Made by a program: the position numbers and the translations under genes. A stretch of 64,000 bases of DNA. It comes from Roseovarius mucosus DSM 17069. GTDB lineage: Bacteria; Pseudomonadota; Alphaproteobacteria; Rhodobacterales; Rhodobacteraceae. Positions 1 through 8,404 of this stretch are shown here, in pieces (within the stretch, counting starts at the first letter, position 1; each line of letters starts with the position of its first letter). The stretch covers positions 1 to 64,000 of the forward strand of contig NZ_KN293978.2 of assembly GCF_000768555.3 (NCBI RefSeq). Direction: 5' to 3'. The notes beneath the pieces were generated by a model, which was not told the origin of the DNA, searched no databases, and saw only the letters and a list, made by a program, of their open reading frames with translations.

Positions 1-60
1 GGGTCAATTTTAGATGATCATAACCCACCCAAGTGGGTCACTTTTGCATGCTGATTCACA
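1..60. mobile_element. Terminal fragment of an IS21-like insertion sequence
   Basis: Two direct repeats, GGGTCAATTTT at 1-11 and GGGTCACTTTT at 35-45, sit in the first 60 bases, with an inverted pair ACCCAC/GTGGGT between and within them. The stretch ends in ...TTCACA at about 60. Multiple short terminal repeats and ends of the TGT...ACA kind are typical of IS21-family elements (established knowledge). No transposase is in the window, so the element would extend to the left. Its edge coincides with the point where the TniQ-like reading frame begins, which suggests it inserted into that gene. Confidence 0.4.
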
Positions 61-63
61 TGC

Positions 64-1590
64 TTGAGAGAAGATGCTGATGGGAGCGAGCGTCCCACGG
101 AATCCATGTACATGCGTGGTGATTGGCAACTGCGTGGGAATGACATTTGTCTACGGCATAAAAAAACTCTCGTTCCTTTATGGAAACACTCTCACCCCGT
201 TGCGCGAAGTACGGTTTCAGAACGCCTGACCGAGAATCTGAGCGACGTCATGTCGGGTTCTATAGACGGCGACGAGGTTCTGCCGTCGGAATATGACTAC
301 TGGCTTGAACAGCGCTTGGTGGATGGTACCGACCACACTTGGCTTGGCAGCATCGACCTTTACCCTGCCATAACATTCTGCGCTCTCTTGGGGGCCGAGC
401 TCCTTCGAACAGATGCGGTGGCAGACAGCGCCGAAGGCCGTCCATCTGTAATTGGGTTCTTCGCTGCAAGAGAAGGGCCTGAGAAGATCGAGGAAGCTTT
501 TTCCGAACTTCTTGCCCATGCAAAAGATACCGCTTTGGAACCTCGCGGGGTCTATGGATCATTGTTCATCCATTTCGACAGGGCATCGCGTGAGGACCCT
601 GCCTTTTCCACCCTGCGCGACCTGCTCCGATCTCACATTTTCCGGTGTTGGCCGTTGGCAGCTGGTGAGAAGATTTTTGGTCAGAGCCTGATCTCTCGAA
701 GGGTTCACTCGGTTGCAACAGCATCAGAGGAAACTGGTGTTGGACAGGCCTTATTGGACGATTTGTTGACGGAAGCCGGTGCGCTTCAGCCCGGAGATCC
801 ACGCGGGGCGAGGCAAAAGACTTTTGAGTTGGCCCCATTTGCTCAGCTTATCGCTGACATCCCCACATGGGTGGGGCCGATCGCGATGCAGAAAGCCATA
901 GGAGCGACACGCGCCGAACTCCGTGCGTTAGTGGATGACAATGTTCTGGCGCCGCGATCGAACCTTCCCAAGGTGAAGTCTCCATGGAGCGCGGTCGACG
1001 GGACAGCCTTTCTGGAGCGCATGTTGAGTATGTCGCAACGGCATGTTTCGCTGTCAGAAAAGGGGTGGATTACCCTTCAAGCCGCCCGCAATCATTCGAG
1101 GCGCTCCCTCTCCGAAATCTTGAATGCGGTTGAGATCAAAAAGCTGACGATGGGCCAGTTGGAAGGAGATGGCGGCTATCACAGCCTTGTCGTGATGAAG
1201 GCTGAACTGGCGACACTCAACCGTGACGAACAAGTTGAGAGTAAAGCACGTGATCTTGTCCCGGCAGCCGCGTTTGGCCGAGAAATCGGGCTTCGAGGAA
1301 AAGATTCATTCCTGAACTTTGTCTCTGATGGACACTCACCCTCACAAAAGGCGCCACATCCTGTGACCGGTCAGGTCTTCTACTACCTGTCCCTTGAGGA
1401 CATCGCTGCCTTTCGAAGCAGTTTCGTTACGCCATCAATGATGACGACCGAAACAGGAGCGCACAGGAATACGGTCGTCGCGGCCCTGACATCTCATCGC
1501 ATAGAGCGCTTCACGCCTGGCGGAAAAGACTATGGGCCAATCTACTCGCGTGAAGCTGCCCAGCCTGCACTGGCGGCCTTGAGAAGGTAA
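64..1590 (+). CDS. TniQ-family transposition protein, N-terminally truncated
   Basis: The first residues carry a W-x-L...C-L-R-H...W pattern that matches the middle of the TniQ domain (the Cys-x2-His zinc-binding segment), while the N-terminal half of the domain is absent. An in-frame stop lies at 52-54, directly upstream, inside the IS-like end. TniQ/TnsD proteins choose the target site for Tn7-like and Tn5053-like transposons. The remaining about 460 residues are long for a simple TniQ and recall TnsD-type proteins with C-terminal DNA-binding helices. The listed start is TTG at 64; ATG at 106 or 112 would be the first conventional starts. Because the natural N terminus is missing this is most likely a non-functional remnant. 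Base composition is AT-richer than the rest of the window. No tnsA, tnsB or tnsC is visible; they could lie left of the window. Confidence 0.6.
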   Translation: MREDADGSERPTESMYMRGDWQLRGNDICLRHKKTLVPLWKHSHPVARSTVSERLTENLSDVMSGSIDGDEVLPSEYDYWLEQRLVDGTDHTWLGSIDLYPAITFCALLGAELLRTDAVADSAEGRPSVIGFFAAREGPEKIEEAFSELLAHAKDTALEPRGVYGSLFIHFDRASREDPAFSTLRDLLRSHIFRCWPLAAGEKIFGQSLISRRVHSVATASEETGVGQALLDDLLTEAGALQPGDPRGARQKTFELAPFAQLIADIPTWVGPIAMQKAIGATRAELRALVDDNVLAPRSNLPKVKSPWSAVDGTAFLERMLSMSQRHVSLSEKGWITLQAARNHSRRSLSEILNAVEIKKLTMGQLEGDGGYHSLVVMKAELATLNRDEQVESKARDLVPAAAFGREIGLRGKDSFLNFVSDGHSPSQKAPHPVTGQVFYYLSLEDIAAFRSSFVTPSMMTTETGAHRNTVVAALTSHRIERFTPGGKDYGPIYSREAAQPALAALRR

Positions 1591-1665
1591 TTTTTAAATA
1601 TTTATCAATGTCTTAGTGTAATTTTTCACCTAGGCCCAAGCTTCTATTTGCCCCGAGAATCGAGA

Positions 1666-1702
1666 TTTTGCGCATGCTTCTGATTTCTTTTGCGCATGCT
1701 TC
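1666..1702. repeat. Two 15-bp direct repeats at 22-bp spacing, possible transposase-binding sites
   Basis: TTTTGCGCATGCTTC occurs at 1666-1680 and again at 1688-1702, 22 bp start to start, in the AT-rich gap between the TniQ remnant and the tRNA-Arg gene. Repeated about 20-22 bp sites near the ends of Tn7-like elements bind TnsB. A related string, TTTTGCATGCTGATT, occurs at 42-56. No clear terminal inverted repeat or target-site duplication could be identified. Confidence 0.4.
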
Positions 1703-1727
1703 CCCTTTTTCTGGCTGTTAGGGTCAT

Positions 1728-1804
1728 TGGCGATCCCGGGAGGACTCGAACCCCCAACATCCTGATTAGAAGTCAGGTGCTCTATCCAGTTGAGCTACGG
1801 GACC
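1728..1804 (-). tRNA. tRNA-Arg (anticodon UCU), CCA encoded
   Basis: Read on the minus strand the gene starts GGTCCCG and ends CGGGATC-G-CCA. The seven-base acceptor stem pairs with one G-T wobble, the anticodon stem CCTGA/TCAGG encloses the loop CTTCTAA (anticodon TCT), and the T-loop GGTTCGAGTCC is canonical. The 3' end faces the TniQ remnant, the usual position for integration of genomic islands. The truA gene lies on the other side, 42 bp away and on the same strand. Confidence 0.96.
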
Positions 1805-1846
1805 GCTGAGCAGGCTCTTAGCGTGCCAAGGGCGCAAGATCAAAGC

Positions 1847-2623
1847 CTAATCTTGGGCGGCAAAGGGGTCATGTTCATATCCGACCCCCGCGAGATAGAG
1901 ACCATGAGGCGGGCAGACCGGGCCACAGGCCGCGCGGTCGCGGGCGTCGAGGGCGGCGCGCACCTGGTCGGGATGCCAAGACCCCGCACCCACGCGCTCG
2001 AGTGTGCCGACGATGCTGCGGACCTGATTGTGCAGAAAAGACCGCGCGCGCAGGCGAAAATGAATCTCGGTGCCTGCAGGCCCTGGTTGCTCTGAGATCT
2101 CGACCTCGTCCAAGGTCTTGATCGGGCTCGCGGCTTGGCAGATTGTCGAGCGGAAGGTGGTGAAATCATGCAGCCCGATCAGATGCCGCGCGCCAGCGCG
2201 CATCGCGGCGATGTCCAGTTTTGGCCGCACATGCCAAACCCGCCCGAAATCCAGCGTGACAGGTGCCCGCCGCGACATGATGCGAAACAGATACCGCCGC
2301 TCGTTTGCAGAAAACCTTGCGTGCCAGTCGTCGGAGACACGTGCGCAGTCTGTAATCGCCACAGGCAGCGGCTTCAGGTGATAGTTGAGCGCCTCTGACA
2401 GACGAAACGTGGCCCAATCCCGCGTCAGGTCGCAATGCGCCACCTGGGCCAGTGCATGCACGCCCGCATCGGTGCGTCCTGCCGCGGCGATGGTGTGGGG
2501 GCCAGGCTCGATACGCGACAGGGCGGCCTCGATTGCCCCCTGCACCGTTGGGTGTTCGACCTGCCGCTGCCAGCCGGCAAAGGGCGCGCCGTCATATTCG
2601 ATCCGAAAAGCGTAGCGTGGCAT
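1847..2623 (-). CDS. truA: tRNA pseudouridine(38-40) synthase TruA
   Basis: TruA converts uridines 38-40 of the tRNA anticodon stem-loop to pseudouridine in the cytoplasm. The 258-residue protein begins [20 protein letters not shown], the family signature, and contains the catalytic motif [10 protein letters not shown] with the nucleophilic Asp at residue 52. RNA-binding and C-terminal motifs such as FLHNQVR are present and the length is normal. It is the last gene of a minus-strand run that includes dnaB, pyrE and pyrC; an 88-bp gap with a dispersed palindromic repeat separates it from dnaB. Confidence 0.97.
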   Translation of the reverse strand: MPRYAFRIEYDGAPFAGWQRQVEHPTVQGAIEAALSRIEPGPHTIAAAGRTDAGVHALAQVAHCDLTRDWATFRLSEALNYHLKPLPVAITDCARVSDDWHARFSANERRYLFRIMSRRAPVTLDFGRVWHVRPKLDIAAMRAGARHLIGLHDFTTFRSTICQAASPIKTLDEVEISEQPGPAGTEIHFRLRARSFLHNQVRSIVGTLERVGAGSWHPDQVRAALDARDRAACGPVCPPHGLYLAGVGYEHDPFAAQD

Positions 2624-2652
2624 GGGAGGCGGTTCTTGTTTCTGCGGAGGGG

Positions 2653-2700
2653 ATCATCTGGCCTGAAATACCTCGGGGGCCCGGGGGCAGTGCCCCCATC
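2653..2700. repeat. Dispersed palindromic intergenic repeat, copy 1
   Basis: This segment reads TCATCTGGCCTGAAATACCT, then a G-run, then the compact palindrome GGGGGCAGTGCCCCC at 2683-2697. The same order is found at 8351-8396 and, inverted and partly degenerate, at 12236-12290. It fills the truA-dnaB gap. The hairpin has no U-tract, so it is not a canonical terminator; it looks like a genome-wide repeat of the Roseobacter group. Confidence 0.6.
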
Positions 2701-2711
2701 CGGCGCAGGTG

Positions 2712-4199
2712 TCAATAGTCGGGAGTGCCGCCTTGCTGCCAGGGTTTGACCAGATTGCCAAAGCGGGTGAACTGCGCCTCAAAGCTCAATTCGACCGTGC
2801 CGATGGGGCCGTGACGCTGCTTGCCGATGATGACCTCGGCCTTGCCATGCAGCCGCGACATCGCCTCTTGCCACTCTGCCATCTTGTCCATTTCGTGATC
2901 GCCCGGTTTCTCACGTTCTTTGTAATACTCTTCGCGGAACACGAACATCACAACGTCGGCGTCCTGTTCGATCGAGCCGGATTCACGCAGGTCCGAGAGT
3001 TGTGGACGTTTGTCCTCGCGGCTTTCGACTTGGCGCGACAACTGCGAAAGGGCAATTACGGGGATGTTAAGTTCCTTGGCTATCGCCTTGAGGCCCATGG
3101 AAATTTCGCCGATTTCCTGCACCCGGTTGTCGGAGGAACCGCGCACCAGTTGCAGGTAGTCGACAATCAGCAGGTCAAGGCCATGGGTCCGCTTGAGGCG
3201 GCGTGCGCGGGCGGCCAATTGCGAGATCGGGATTGCCGCAGTGTCGTCGATATAGAGCGGGCAGGACTCGAGCGTCTTGGCCGCCTCGACAAAGCGGCGA
3301 AACTCGCTTTCGTCCATGTCGCCTTGGCGAATCTTGTGCGATGAGATTTCCGACGCCTCGGCCAGCACCCGTCCTGCCAGTTGCTCGGCGCTCATTTCGA
3401 GAGAGAAGAAGCCGACGACACCGCCATCCACAGCCCCTTGGGAGCCATCTGTCAGGGTGCCACGGCGATAGGCCTTGGCCACATTGAAGGCGATATTGGT
3501 GGCCAGCGAGGTCTTGCCCATCGAGGGGCGGCCGGCGAGAATCAGAAGATCTGACTTGTGCAGCCCGCCCAGTTTGCTGTCGAGATCGACCAGACCGGTC
3601 GAGATACCTGCGAGCCCGCCTTCGCGTTGATAGGCGGCGTTGGCCACGTTAACTGCGTCCGTTACCGCTTTGAGAAAGCTTTGAAATCCGCTCTCGGCCT
3701 GACCTTGTTCCGCGAGTTGGTAGAGCTTTTGCTCGGCCTCGACGATCTGATCCTTGGGCTCGCTGTCGACATTGACGCGCGCGGCCTTGCCCGCGATGTC
3801 ATGCCCAAGGGCAATCAGCGCGCGGCGGATCGCCAGATCATAGATCATCTGCGCATAGTCGCGCACCGCGAAGGTCGAAATTGCGGCTCCGGCCAGTTTG
3901 GCCAGATAGGCGGCGCCACCAAGCTCTTTCAGCCCTTCGTCGTTTTCCAGAAAGGCGCGCAGGGTGACGGGCGAGGCGAGGTTGTTCTTGGCGATGCGGG
4001 CGGCGGCGGTCTCGAAAATGCGGGCGTGCACGGGGTCGTAGAAGTGTTGCGGCCCTATGATGGCGGCGATGCGGTCATAGACATCGTTGTTGGTCAGGAT
4101 CGCGCCCAGAAGTTGCTGTTCGGCCTCGATGGAATGCGGCACACTTTCGGCGGATTGAATCTCGGCCCCGGTCGGATTGAAAGCGGTGATCTCGTTCAT
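2712..4199 (-). CDS. dnaB: Replicative DNA helicase DnaB
   Basis: DnaB is the ring-shaped hexameric 5'-3' helicase that unwinds the chromosome at the replication fork. The 495-residue protein has the N-terminal primase-interacting domain (about 20-120), a linker, and the RecA-like C-terminal domain with Walker A GRPSMGKTS (223-231) and Walker B LLIVDYLQL (343-351), followed by the SQLSRQVESR helicase motif. A Gly-rich insertion of about 15 residues (about 246-260) precedes the FFSLEMS motif. No intein is present. The gene lies downstream of pyrE on the same strand with a 248-bp gap that may carry its own promoter. Confidence 0.98.
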   Translation of the reverse strand: MNEITAFNPTGAEIQSAESVPHSIEAEQQLLGAILTNNDVYDRIAAIIGPQHFYDPVHARIFETAAARIAKNNLASPVTLRAFLENDEGLKELGGAAYLAKLAGAAISTFAVRDYAQMIYDLAIRRALIALGHDIAGKAARVNVDSEPKDQIVEAEQKLYQLAEQGQAESGFQSFLKAVTDAVNVANAAYQREGGLAGISTGLVDLDSKLGGLHKSDLLILAGRPSMGKTSLATNIAFNVAKAYRRGTLTDGSQGAVDGGVVGFFSLEMSAEQLAGRVLAEASEISSHKIRQGDMDESEFRRFVEAAKTLESCPLYIDDTAAIPISQLAARARRLKRTHGLDLLIVDYLQLVRGSSDNRVQEIGEISMGLKAIAKELNIPVIALSQLSRQVESREDKRPQLSDLRESGSIEQDADVVMFVFREEYYKEREKPGDHEMDKMAEWQEAMSRLHGKAEVIIGKQRHGPIGTVELSFEAQFTRFGNLVKPWQQGGTPDY

Positions 4200-4447
4200 G
4201 CCTGCGTTCCCCGCGTGTCGGTTTTTTATCGGTTTTGTGTCGGTCGTGTTGGTTCGGCAGTTCTAGGCCAAGCACGGCGCGCGCGCCACTTGTATAAAGC
4301 TGTGGACGTTCGGCGGGATAAACCGGTGGATAGAGGGCAAGCCGCGTGCAGGCCACCCGTATCCTGCGTCTACATGACAGCATCCTACCATATCTGGAGG
4401 CGCTTGGCGATTCGAGCGGTGGGTTATCCTCAGCCCCTGGGGATAAA

Positions 4448-5125
4448 TTATTTCTGGTGCGCCGCCTGCCATTTCCGGGGATCGCGTAGGAAATCCTCGA
4501 CCGCGTTCAGGGTCGCGGCATCGAAAACCGCCTGCGCGCGGGCCTCGGCCAGAACATCCCACCACGTGCAAAGGTGATGCAGGGCGACGCCGTGATCGCC
4601 CAGGGTTTTCTCGGTCTCGGGGAAGATGCCGTAGTAAAAGATGACGGCCGTATGGCCGCAGGTGGCACCGGTCTCGCGAATGGCATCGACGAAGGAGAGT
4701 TTCGAGCCGCCATCCGTGGTCAGGTCCTCGACCAGAAGAACGCGCTGCCCCTCGGTCATGGCCCCTTCAATGCGGGCGTTGCGCCCATAGCCCTTGGGTT
4801 TCTTGCGTACATAGGTCATGGGCAGGGCCATGCGCTCGGCCACCAACGCTGCAAAGGGAATGCCCGCTGTCTCGCCGCCTGCGATATTGTCAAAGGCCTC
4901 GAACCCCGCGTCGCGCAGCACGGTGACGGTGAGAAAATCCATCAGGGTGCTGCGGATGCGCGGGTAGGAAATCAGCTTGCGGCAGTCGATATAGGTGGGT
5001 GAGGGCAGACCCGAGGCCAGCGTAAAGGGCGTGTCCGCGTTGAAATGCACCGCGCCGATTTCCAGCAGCATCCGGGCGGTGAGGCGGGCGATTTCATCCT
5101 TGGGCGGGTAGGTGGCAGGGATCAT
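4448..5125 (-). CDS. pyrE: Orotate phosphoribosyltransferase
   Basis: The enzyme joins orotate and PRPP to make OMP, the fifth step of UMP synthesis. The 225-residue protein shows the PRPP-binding motif [13 protein letters not shown] at 129-141 and the substrate-loop segment [17 protein letters not shown] (105-121). Length is normal for an alphaproteobacterial PyrE. It follows pyrC by 76 bp on the same strand, so the two pyrimidine genes are probably cotranscribed. Confidence 0.97.
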   Translation of the reverse strand: MIPATYPPKDEIARLTARMLLEIGAVHFNADTPFTLASGLPSPTYIDCRKLISYPRIRSTLMDFLTVTVLRDAGFEAFDNIAGGETAGIPFAALVAERMALPMTYVRKKPKGYGRNARIEGAMTEGQRVLLVEDLTTDGGSKLSFVDAIRETGATCGHTAVIFYYGIFPETEKTLGDHGVALHHLCTWWDVLAEARAQAVFDAATLNAVEDFLRDPRKWQAAHQK

Positions 5126-5201
5126 GACGGAGTCCTTGGTTTGGGCGCTGCGCCGGAGAGTTATGAGGCCTCCGGCGGGGGTATTAAAGGAACGATGACA
5201 C

Positions 5202-6239
5202 TCAGGTCACGTGCCAGTCGAGCGTGAATCCGGGGTCAAAAATGGTGACGGGCCCATCGCCGGTGTCGATTTTTTTGGGGTATGTGATCGGGTCGCCCTT
5301 GGTCAAAGTCAGGGTGGTTTCATTGGCGGGCAGGCCATAGAAGGCCGGGCCGTTGAGGGATGTGAACGCCTCGAGCTGTGCGAGCGCGCCTTCCTCCTCG
5401 AACACATGCGCGAGGATTGACATCGTGTTGGTCGCGGTGAAACAGCCCGCGCAGCCACAGGCGCTTTCCTTGAGCGGATCAATATGCGGTGCGCTGTCAG
5501 TGCCCAAGAAGAACCGCGCATCACCCGAGGTGGCGGCGGCGCGCAGGGCAAGGCGATGTTCCTCGCGCTTGGCCACGGGCAGGCAGTAGTAGTGCGGCCT
5601 GATCCCGCCCACGAGGATATGGTTGCGGTTGATCACAAGGTGATGGGTGGTGATCGTGGCCCCCAGATCGTGGTCATGGGCGCGCACATAGTCCACGCCA
5701 TTGGAGGTCGTGATATGTTCCATCACCACCCGCAGGCCGGGTGTGGCGCGGCGGACGGGATCGAGCACGCGGTCGATAAAGACCGCCTCGCGGTCGAAGA
5801 TGTCGACGGTGGGGTCCGTCACCTCGCCATGCACGCAGAGCGGCAGGCCGATTTCTGCCATCTTTTCCAGCACGGCGCGCACCTTGTCGAAATCGCGCAC
5901 GCCCGAGGCGGAATTGGTGGTGGCCCCGGCGGGGTAGAGCTTGACCGCTGAAACAAGCCCGCTGGCATGGGCGGCGGCCACATCCTCGGGGTCGGTTTCT
6001 TCGGTGAGATAAAGGGTCATCAGCGGGGTGAAATCCGCGTTCGCGGGCATGGCAGCCAGGATCCGCGCGCGGTAGGCGGCGGCATCTTGGCCCGTGACCA
6101 CCGGCGGCACCAGATTGGGCATCACGATGGCGCGTGCAAAGTGCCGGGCGGTTTCTGGCAGAACGGCGCGCAGCATAGCACCATCGCGCAAATGCAGGTG
6201 CCAATCGTCGGGGCGGCGGAGGGTCAGGGTCTGGCTCAT
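5202..6239 (-). CDS. pyrC: Dihydroorotase (class II, PyrC type)
   Basis: PyrC reversibly cyclises N-carbamoyl-aspartate to dihydroorotate, the third step of pyrimidine synthesis. The 345-residue protein starts with the zinc-binding motif [10 protein letters not shown] (His14, His16); Lys100 in SAVKLYPAG is the expected carboxylated lysine, and the later [10 protein letters not shown] segment supplies the catalytic Asp. Homology and length fit the short proteobacterial PyrC class. The order is unknown gene, pyrC, pyrE, dnaB, all minus. Confidence 0.97.
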   Translation of the reverse strand: MSQTLTLRRPDDWHLHLRDGAMLRAVLPETARHFARAIVMPNLVPPVVTGQDAAAYRARILAAMPANADFTPLMTLYLTEETDPEDVAAAHASGLVSAVKLYPAGATTNSASGVRDFDKVRAVLEKMAEIGLPLCVHGEVTDPTVDIFDREAVFIDRVLDPVRRATPGLRVVMEHITTSNGVDYVRAHDHDLGATITTHHLVINRNHILVGGIRPHYYCLPVAKREEHRLALRAAATSGDARFFLGTDSAPHIDPLKESACGCAGCFTATNTMSILAHVFEEEGALAQLEAFTSLNGPAFYGLPANETTLTLTKGDPITYPKKIDTGDGPVTIFDPGFTLDWHVT

Positions 6240-6284
6240 GGCTCTTGCGCATACACAATCGCGTGGGCCAAGACCAGAGGCCGC

Positions 6285-7235
6285 CTAGTCCTGCGCGACG
6301 TCTTTGTCAGGGGATTTCGAGAGCACATGCCGCAGGGCACGGCGGAAGCGGGGGCCACCCACACCTCGCGCGATGGCGTTACGGCAATGCAGGATGGTCA
6401 GATGATCCCGCTCATCGGCCATCAGGCGTTGCATGACGCTGGCGAGATAGGGCGTATCTTCGCGCCGTTTGCGATAAAGCTGTGCGAGGCTGAGCCGGGT
6501 GAGGCGGTTGGCGCTCAGTTGCGCCAGCAAGCGAAACAGCACGCCCATGCGCAAGAGCGCCGGTTCGATCTGATACCCCAGATAGCGGGTGCGGAATTTC
6601 ATCACGTTGGGACGGGTGAAAAGCGCGGCATGCATGGCGTCAAGCTCGATCTCGGGATCGTAGAGCAAGACCGCCGAGGCGGCGGCATCGAGCATATCGG
6701 GCGCATAGCCATACCGGTCGCTGAACGACACGCGCCGCATGCGCAGGAATCGGTCGTCCCATTCGGCGACGCGCGGGTCCAGTGACGCCTGTGGGCTGAG
6801 CATCACCACCTTGGCACCGGGGGCCGACACGGAAAAGGCCGCGGCCGCATAACCGCAGGGACCCGCGCCGTAAAAGATCACCTGTTCGAAATCGTCAAAA
6901 AAGCCATCGTCGATCAGCCGGTCGAAATACCCATAGACCCGTTTGTCGCGAAACCATGTGTCGCGCTCGCTGATTAGGCAGAGATGCGACCAGCCTAGGG
7001 CCTTGGTCAGCGCCCAGCCTAGGGGCTGGGCCTGCGGCGAGAGCGTCGGCAGACGGTGAAACGCCTCGAAGGAGACGAGCAGCGTGGGCTTGCGTTCGAT
7101 CAGAATGGCGGCGTGTCTGTCGCCCAGGCGCTCGGCATAGCCGTCATCGCCTGCCAACTCGTTGGCGCGCTCGCACCACGCGGCCCAATCCAGACCGGAG
7201 AGATCGGCGTCAAAGATATCGGCATTGTCCTGCAT
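6285..7235 (-). CDS. Conserved protein of unknown function, possible alpha/beta-hydrolase fold
   Basis: The 316-residue protein resembles a family common in Rhodobacterales that some annotations call phosphoadenosine phosphosulfate reductase. That name is not supported here, since no SGGKDS-type ATP-binding motif or catalytic Cys motif is visible. The segment QVIFYGAGPCGYAAAAFS (about residue 118) looks like the turn around the nucleophile of alpha/beta hydrolases, with Cys at the centre. No signal peptide or membrane helices are obvious and the C terminus is basic. It is the first gene of the minus-strand group (45 bp upstream of pyrC) and diverges from the cox accessory genes. Confidence 0.6.
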   Translation of the reverse strand: MQDNADIFDADLSGLDWAAWCERANELAGDDGYAERLGDRHAAILIERKPTLLVSFEAFHRLPTLSPQAQPLGWALTKALGWSHLCLISERDTWFRDKRVYGYFDRLIDDGFFDDFEQVIFYGAGPCGYAAAAFSVSAPGAKVVMLSPQASLDPRVAEWDDRFLRMRRVSFSDRYGYAPDMLDAAASAVLLYDPEIELDAMHAALFTRPNVMKFRTRYLGYQIEPALLRMGVLFRLLAQLSANRLTRLSLAQLYRKRREDTPYLASVMQRLMADERDHLTILHCRNAIARGVGGPRFRRALRHVLSKSPDKDVAQD

Positions 7236-7437
7236 GGTCGCTCAAGTCCTCGATCGTCGCGGCACCGTTCGGATGCGGGCCTGTTGCACGTGAGAATGCC
7301 GGTGAAATCGGGCGAAACTTTGGAGAAAGCGTGGGCTTTCAAGGAAGGCTCGCACGATTAGGCGAGGGCGCTGCCCTTGACCCGGGGGCACTTGCGATGC
7401 AGTTCTGGTGCAGGCGACGGCAAGCGGAGGCTTTAGC

Positions 7438-8346
7438 GTGCAAAACCCCACATCCATTGACGCGGTGCAGCGCATTTTGGCAGAGCAGGATTATGTCTGT
7501 GGTCGGGCGTTGGGCACTGTCACCTATCTGGCGCTGACGCTGGGCCGTCCGCTCTTTCTCGAGGGCGAGGCCGGCACAGGCAAGACCGAGATCGCCAAGG
7601 CGCTGGCGCAGGCGCTGGGACGGCGGTTGATCCGCTTGCAATGCTACGAGGGGCTGGATGCCGCGAGCGCGGTTTACGAATGGAACTTCACCGGCCAGAT
7701 GATCGCCATCCGCGCCGCTGAGGCATCCGGGGGCGTGGATCGCGGCCACCTCAAGGATGAGCTTTTCACCCAAGAGTTCCTGATCGAGCGCCCGCTCTTG
7801 CAGGCGATGCGCCCGCAGTCGGGCGGCGCTCCGGTGCTGCTCATCGACGAAATCGACCGCACGGACGAGCCGTTCGAGGCGTTTCTATTGGAGGCCCTCA
7901 GCGATTTTCAGGTGACGATCCCGGAATTGGGGACAATCCATGCGCCAGAGCCGCCGATCGTCATTCTCACCTCGAACCGCACCCGCGAGGTGCATGATGC
8001 GCTCAAACGGCGCTGTCTCTATCATTGGGTCGATTATCCGACTTTCGAACGTGAAATCGAGATATTGCAGGCCCGCGCGCCTGAAGCGGCAGAGGTGCTG
8101 AGCCGTGAAATCGTGGCCTTTGTGCAGCGATTGCGCACCGAGGATTTGTTCAAGAAGCCGGGGGTGGCGGAAACGATTGATTGGGCCAAATGCCTGCTGG
8201 CACTGGATGTGATCAGCCTGAGCCCCGAGGTGATTGCGGATACGCTAGGTGCGATCCTGAAATATCAGGACGATATTGCAAAATTGCAGGGCTCCGAGGC
8301 CAAGCGCCTGCTGGATGAGGTGCGCGCCGGGCTGGAACCGGCTTGA
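7438..8346 (+). CDS. coxD: MoxR-family AAA+ ATPase, CoxD type
   Basis: MoxR-type AAA+ ATPases act with von Willebrand A proteins as metal- or cofactor-insertion chaperones; in carboxydotrophs CoxD helps mature the Mo site of CO dehydrogenase. The 302-residue protein has Walker A GEAGTGKTE (about 43-51), Walker B LLIDEID (about 134-140) and sensor motif LTSNRTREVHDALKRRC. GTG at 7438 is chosen because GCGGAGG lies seven bases upstream; GTG 7408 would add ten unsupported residues. The next gene encodes the VWA partner, so the pair is a typical MoxR-VWA module, here attached to the cox genes. Confidence 0.85.
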   Translation: MQNPTSIDAVQRILAEQDYVCGRALGTVTYLALTLGRPLFLEGEAGTGKTEIAKALAQALGRRLIRLQCYEGLDAASAVYEWNFTGQMIAIRAAEASGGVDRGHLKDELFTQEFLIERPLLQAMRPQSGGAPVLLIDEIDRTDEPFEAFLLEALSDFQVTIPELGTIHAPEPPIVILTSNRTREVHDALKRRCLYHWVDYPTFEREIEILQARAPEAAEVLSREIVAFVQRLRTEDLFKKPGVAETIDWAKCLLALDVISLSPEVIADTLGAILKYQDDIAKLQGSEAKRLLDEVRAGLEPA

Positions 8347-8350
8347 TGGT

Positions 8351-8396
8351 TCATCTGGCTGAAAATACCTCGGGGGTGTGGGGGCAGCGCCCCCAC
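8351..8396. repeat. Dispersed palindromic intergenic repeat, copy 2
   Basis: TCATCTGGCTGAAAATACCT plus a G-run is followed by a perfect 8-bp stem GTGGGGGC/GCCCCCAC around loop AGC (8378-8396). It matches copy 1 at 2653-2700 in order and orientation and sits exactly between the AAA+ and VWA genes. There is no U-tract, so read-through is likely. Confidence 0.6.
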
Positions 8397-8404
8397 GTCG
8401 CGCC

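Noticed and set aside
2709..3344. Long plus-strand ORF opposite dnaB.
   Set aside because: Shadow of the dnaB gene; the dnaB product has full motifs on the minus strand.
4200..4447. Cluster of TGTGGA, GGATAA and TTATCC words in the pyrE-dnaB gap that recalls DnaA boxes.
   Set aside because: No site matches TTATCCACA fully; arrangement and neighbouring genes do not fit a known alphaproteobacterial origin.
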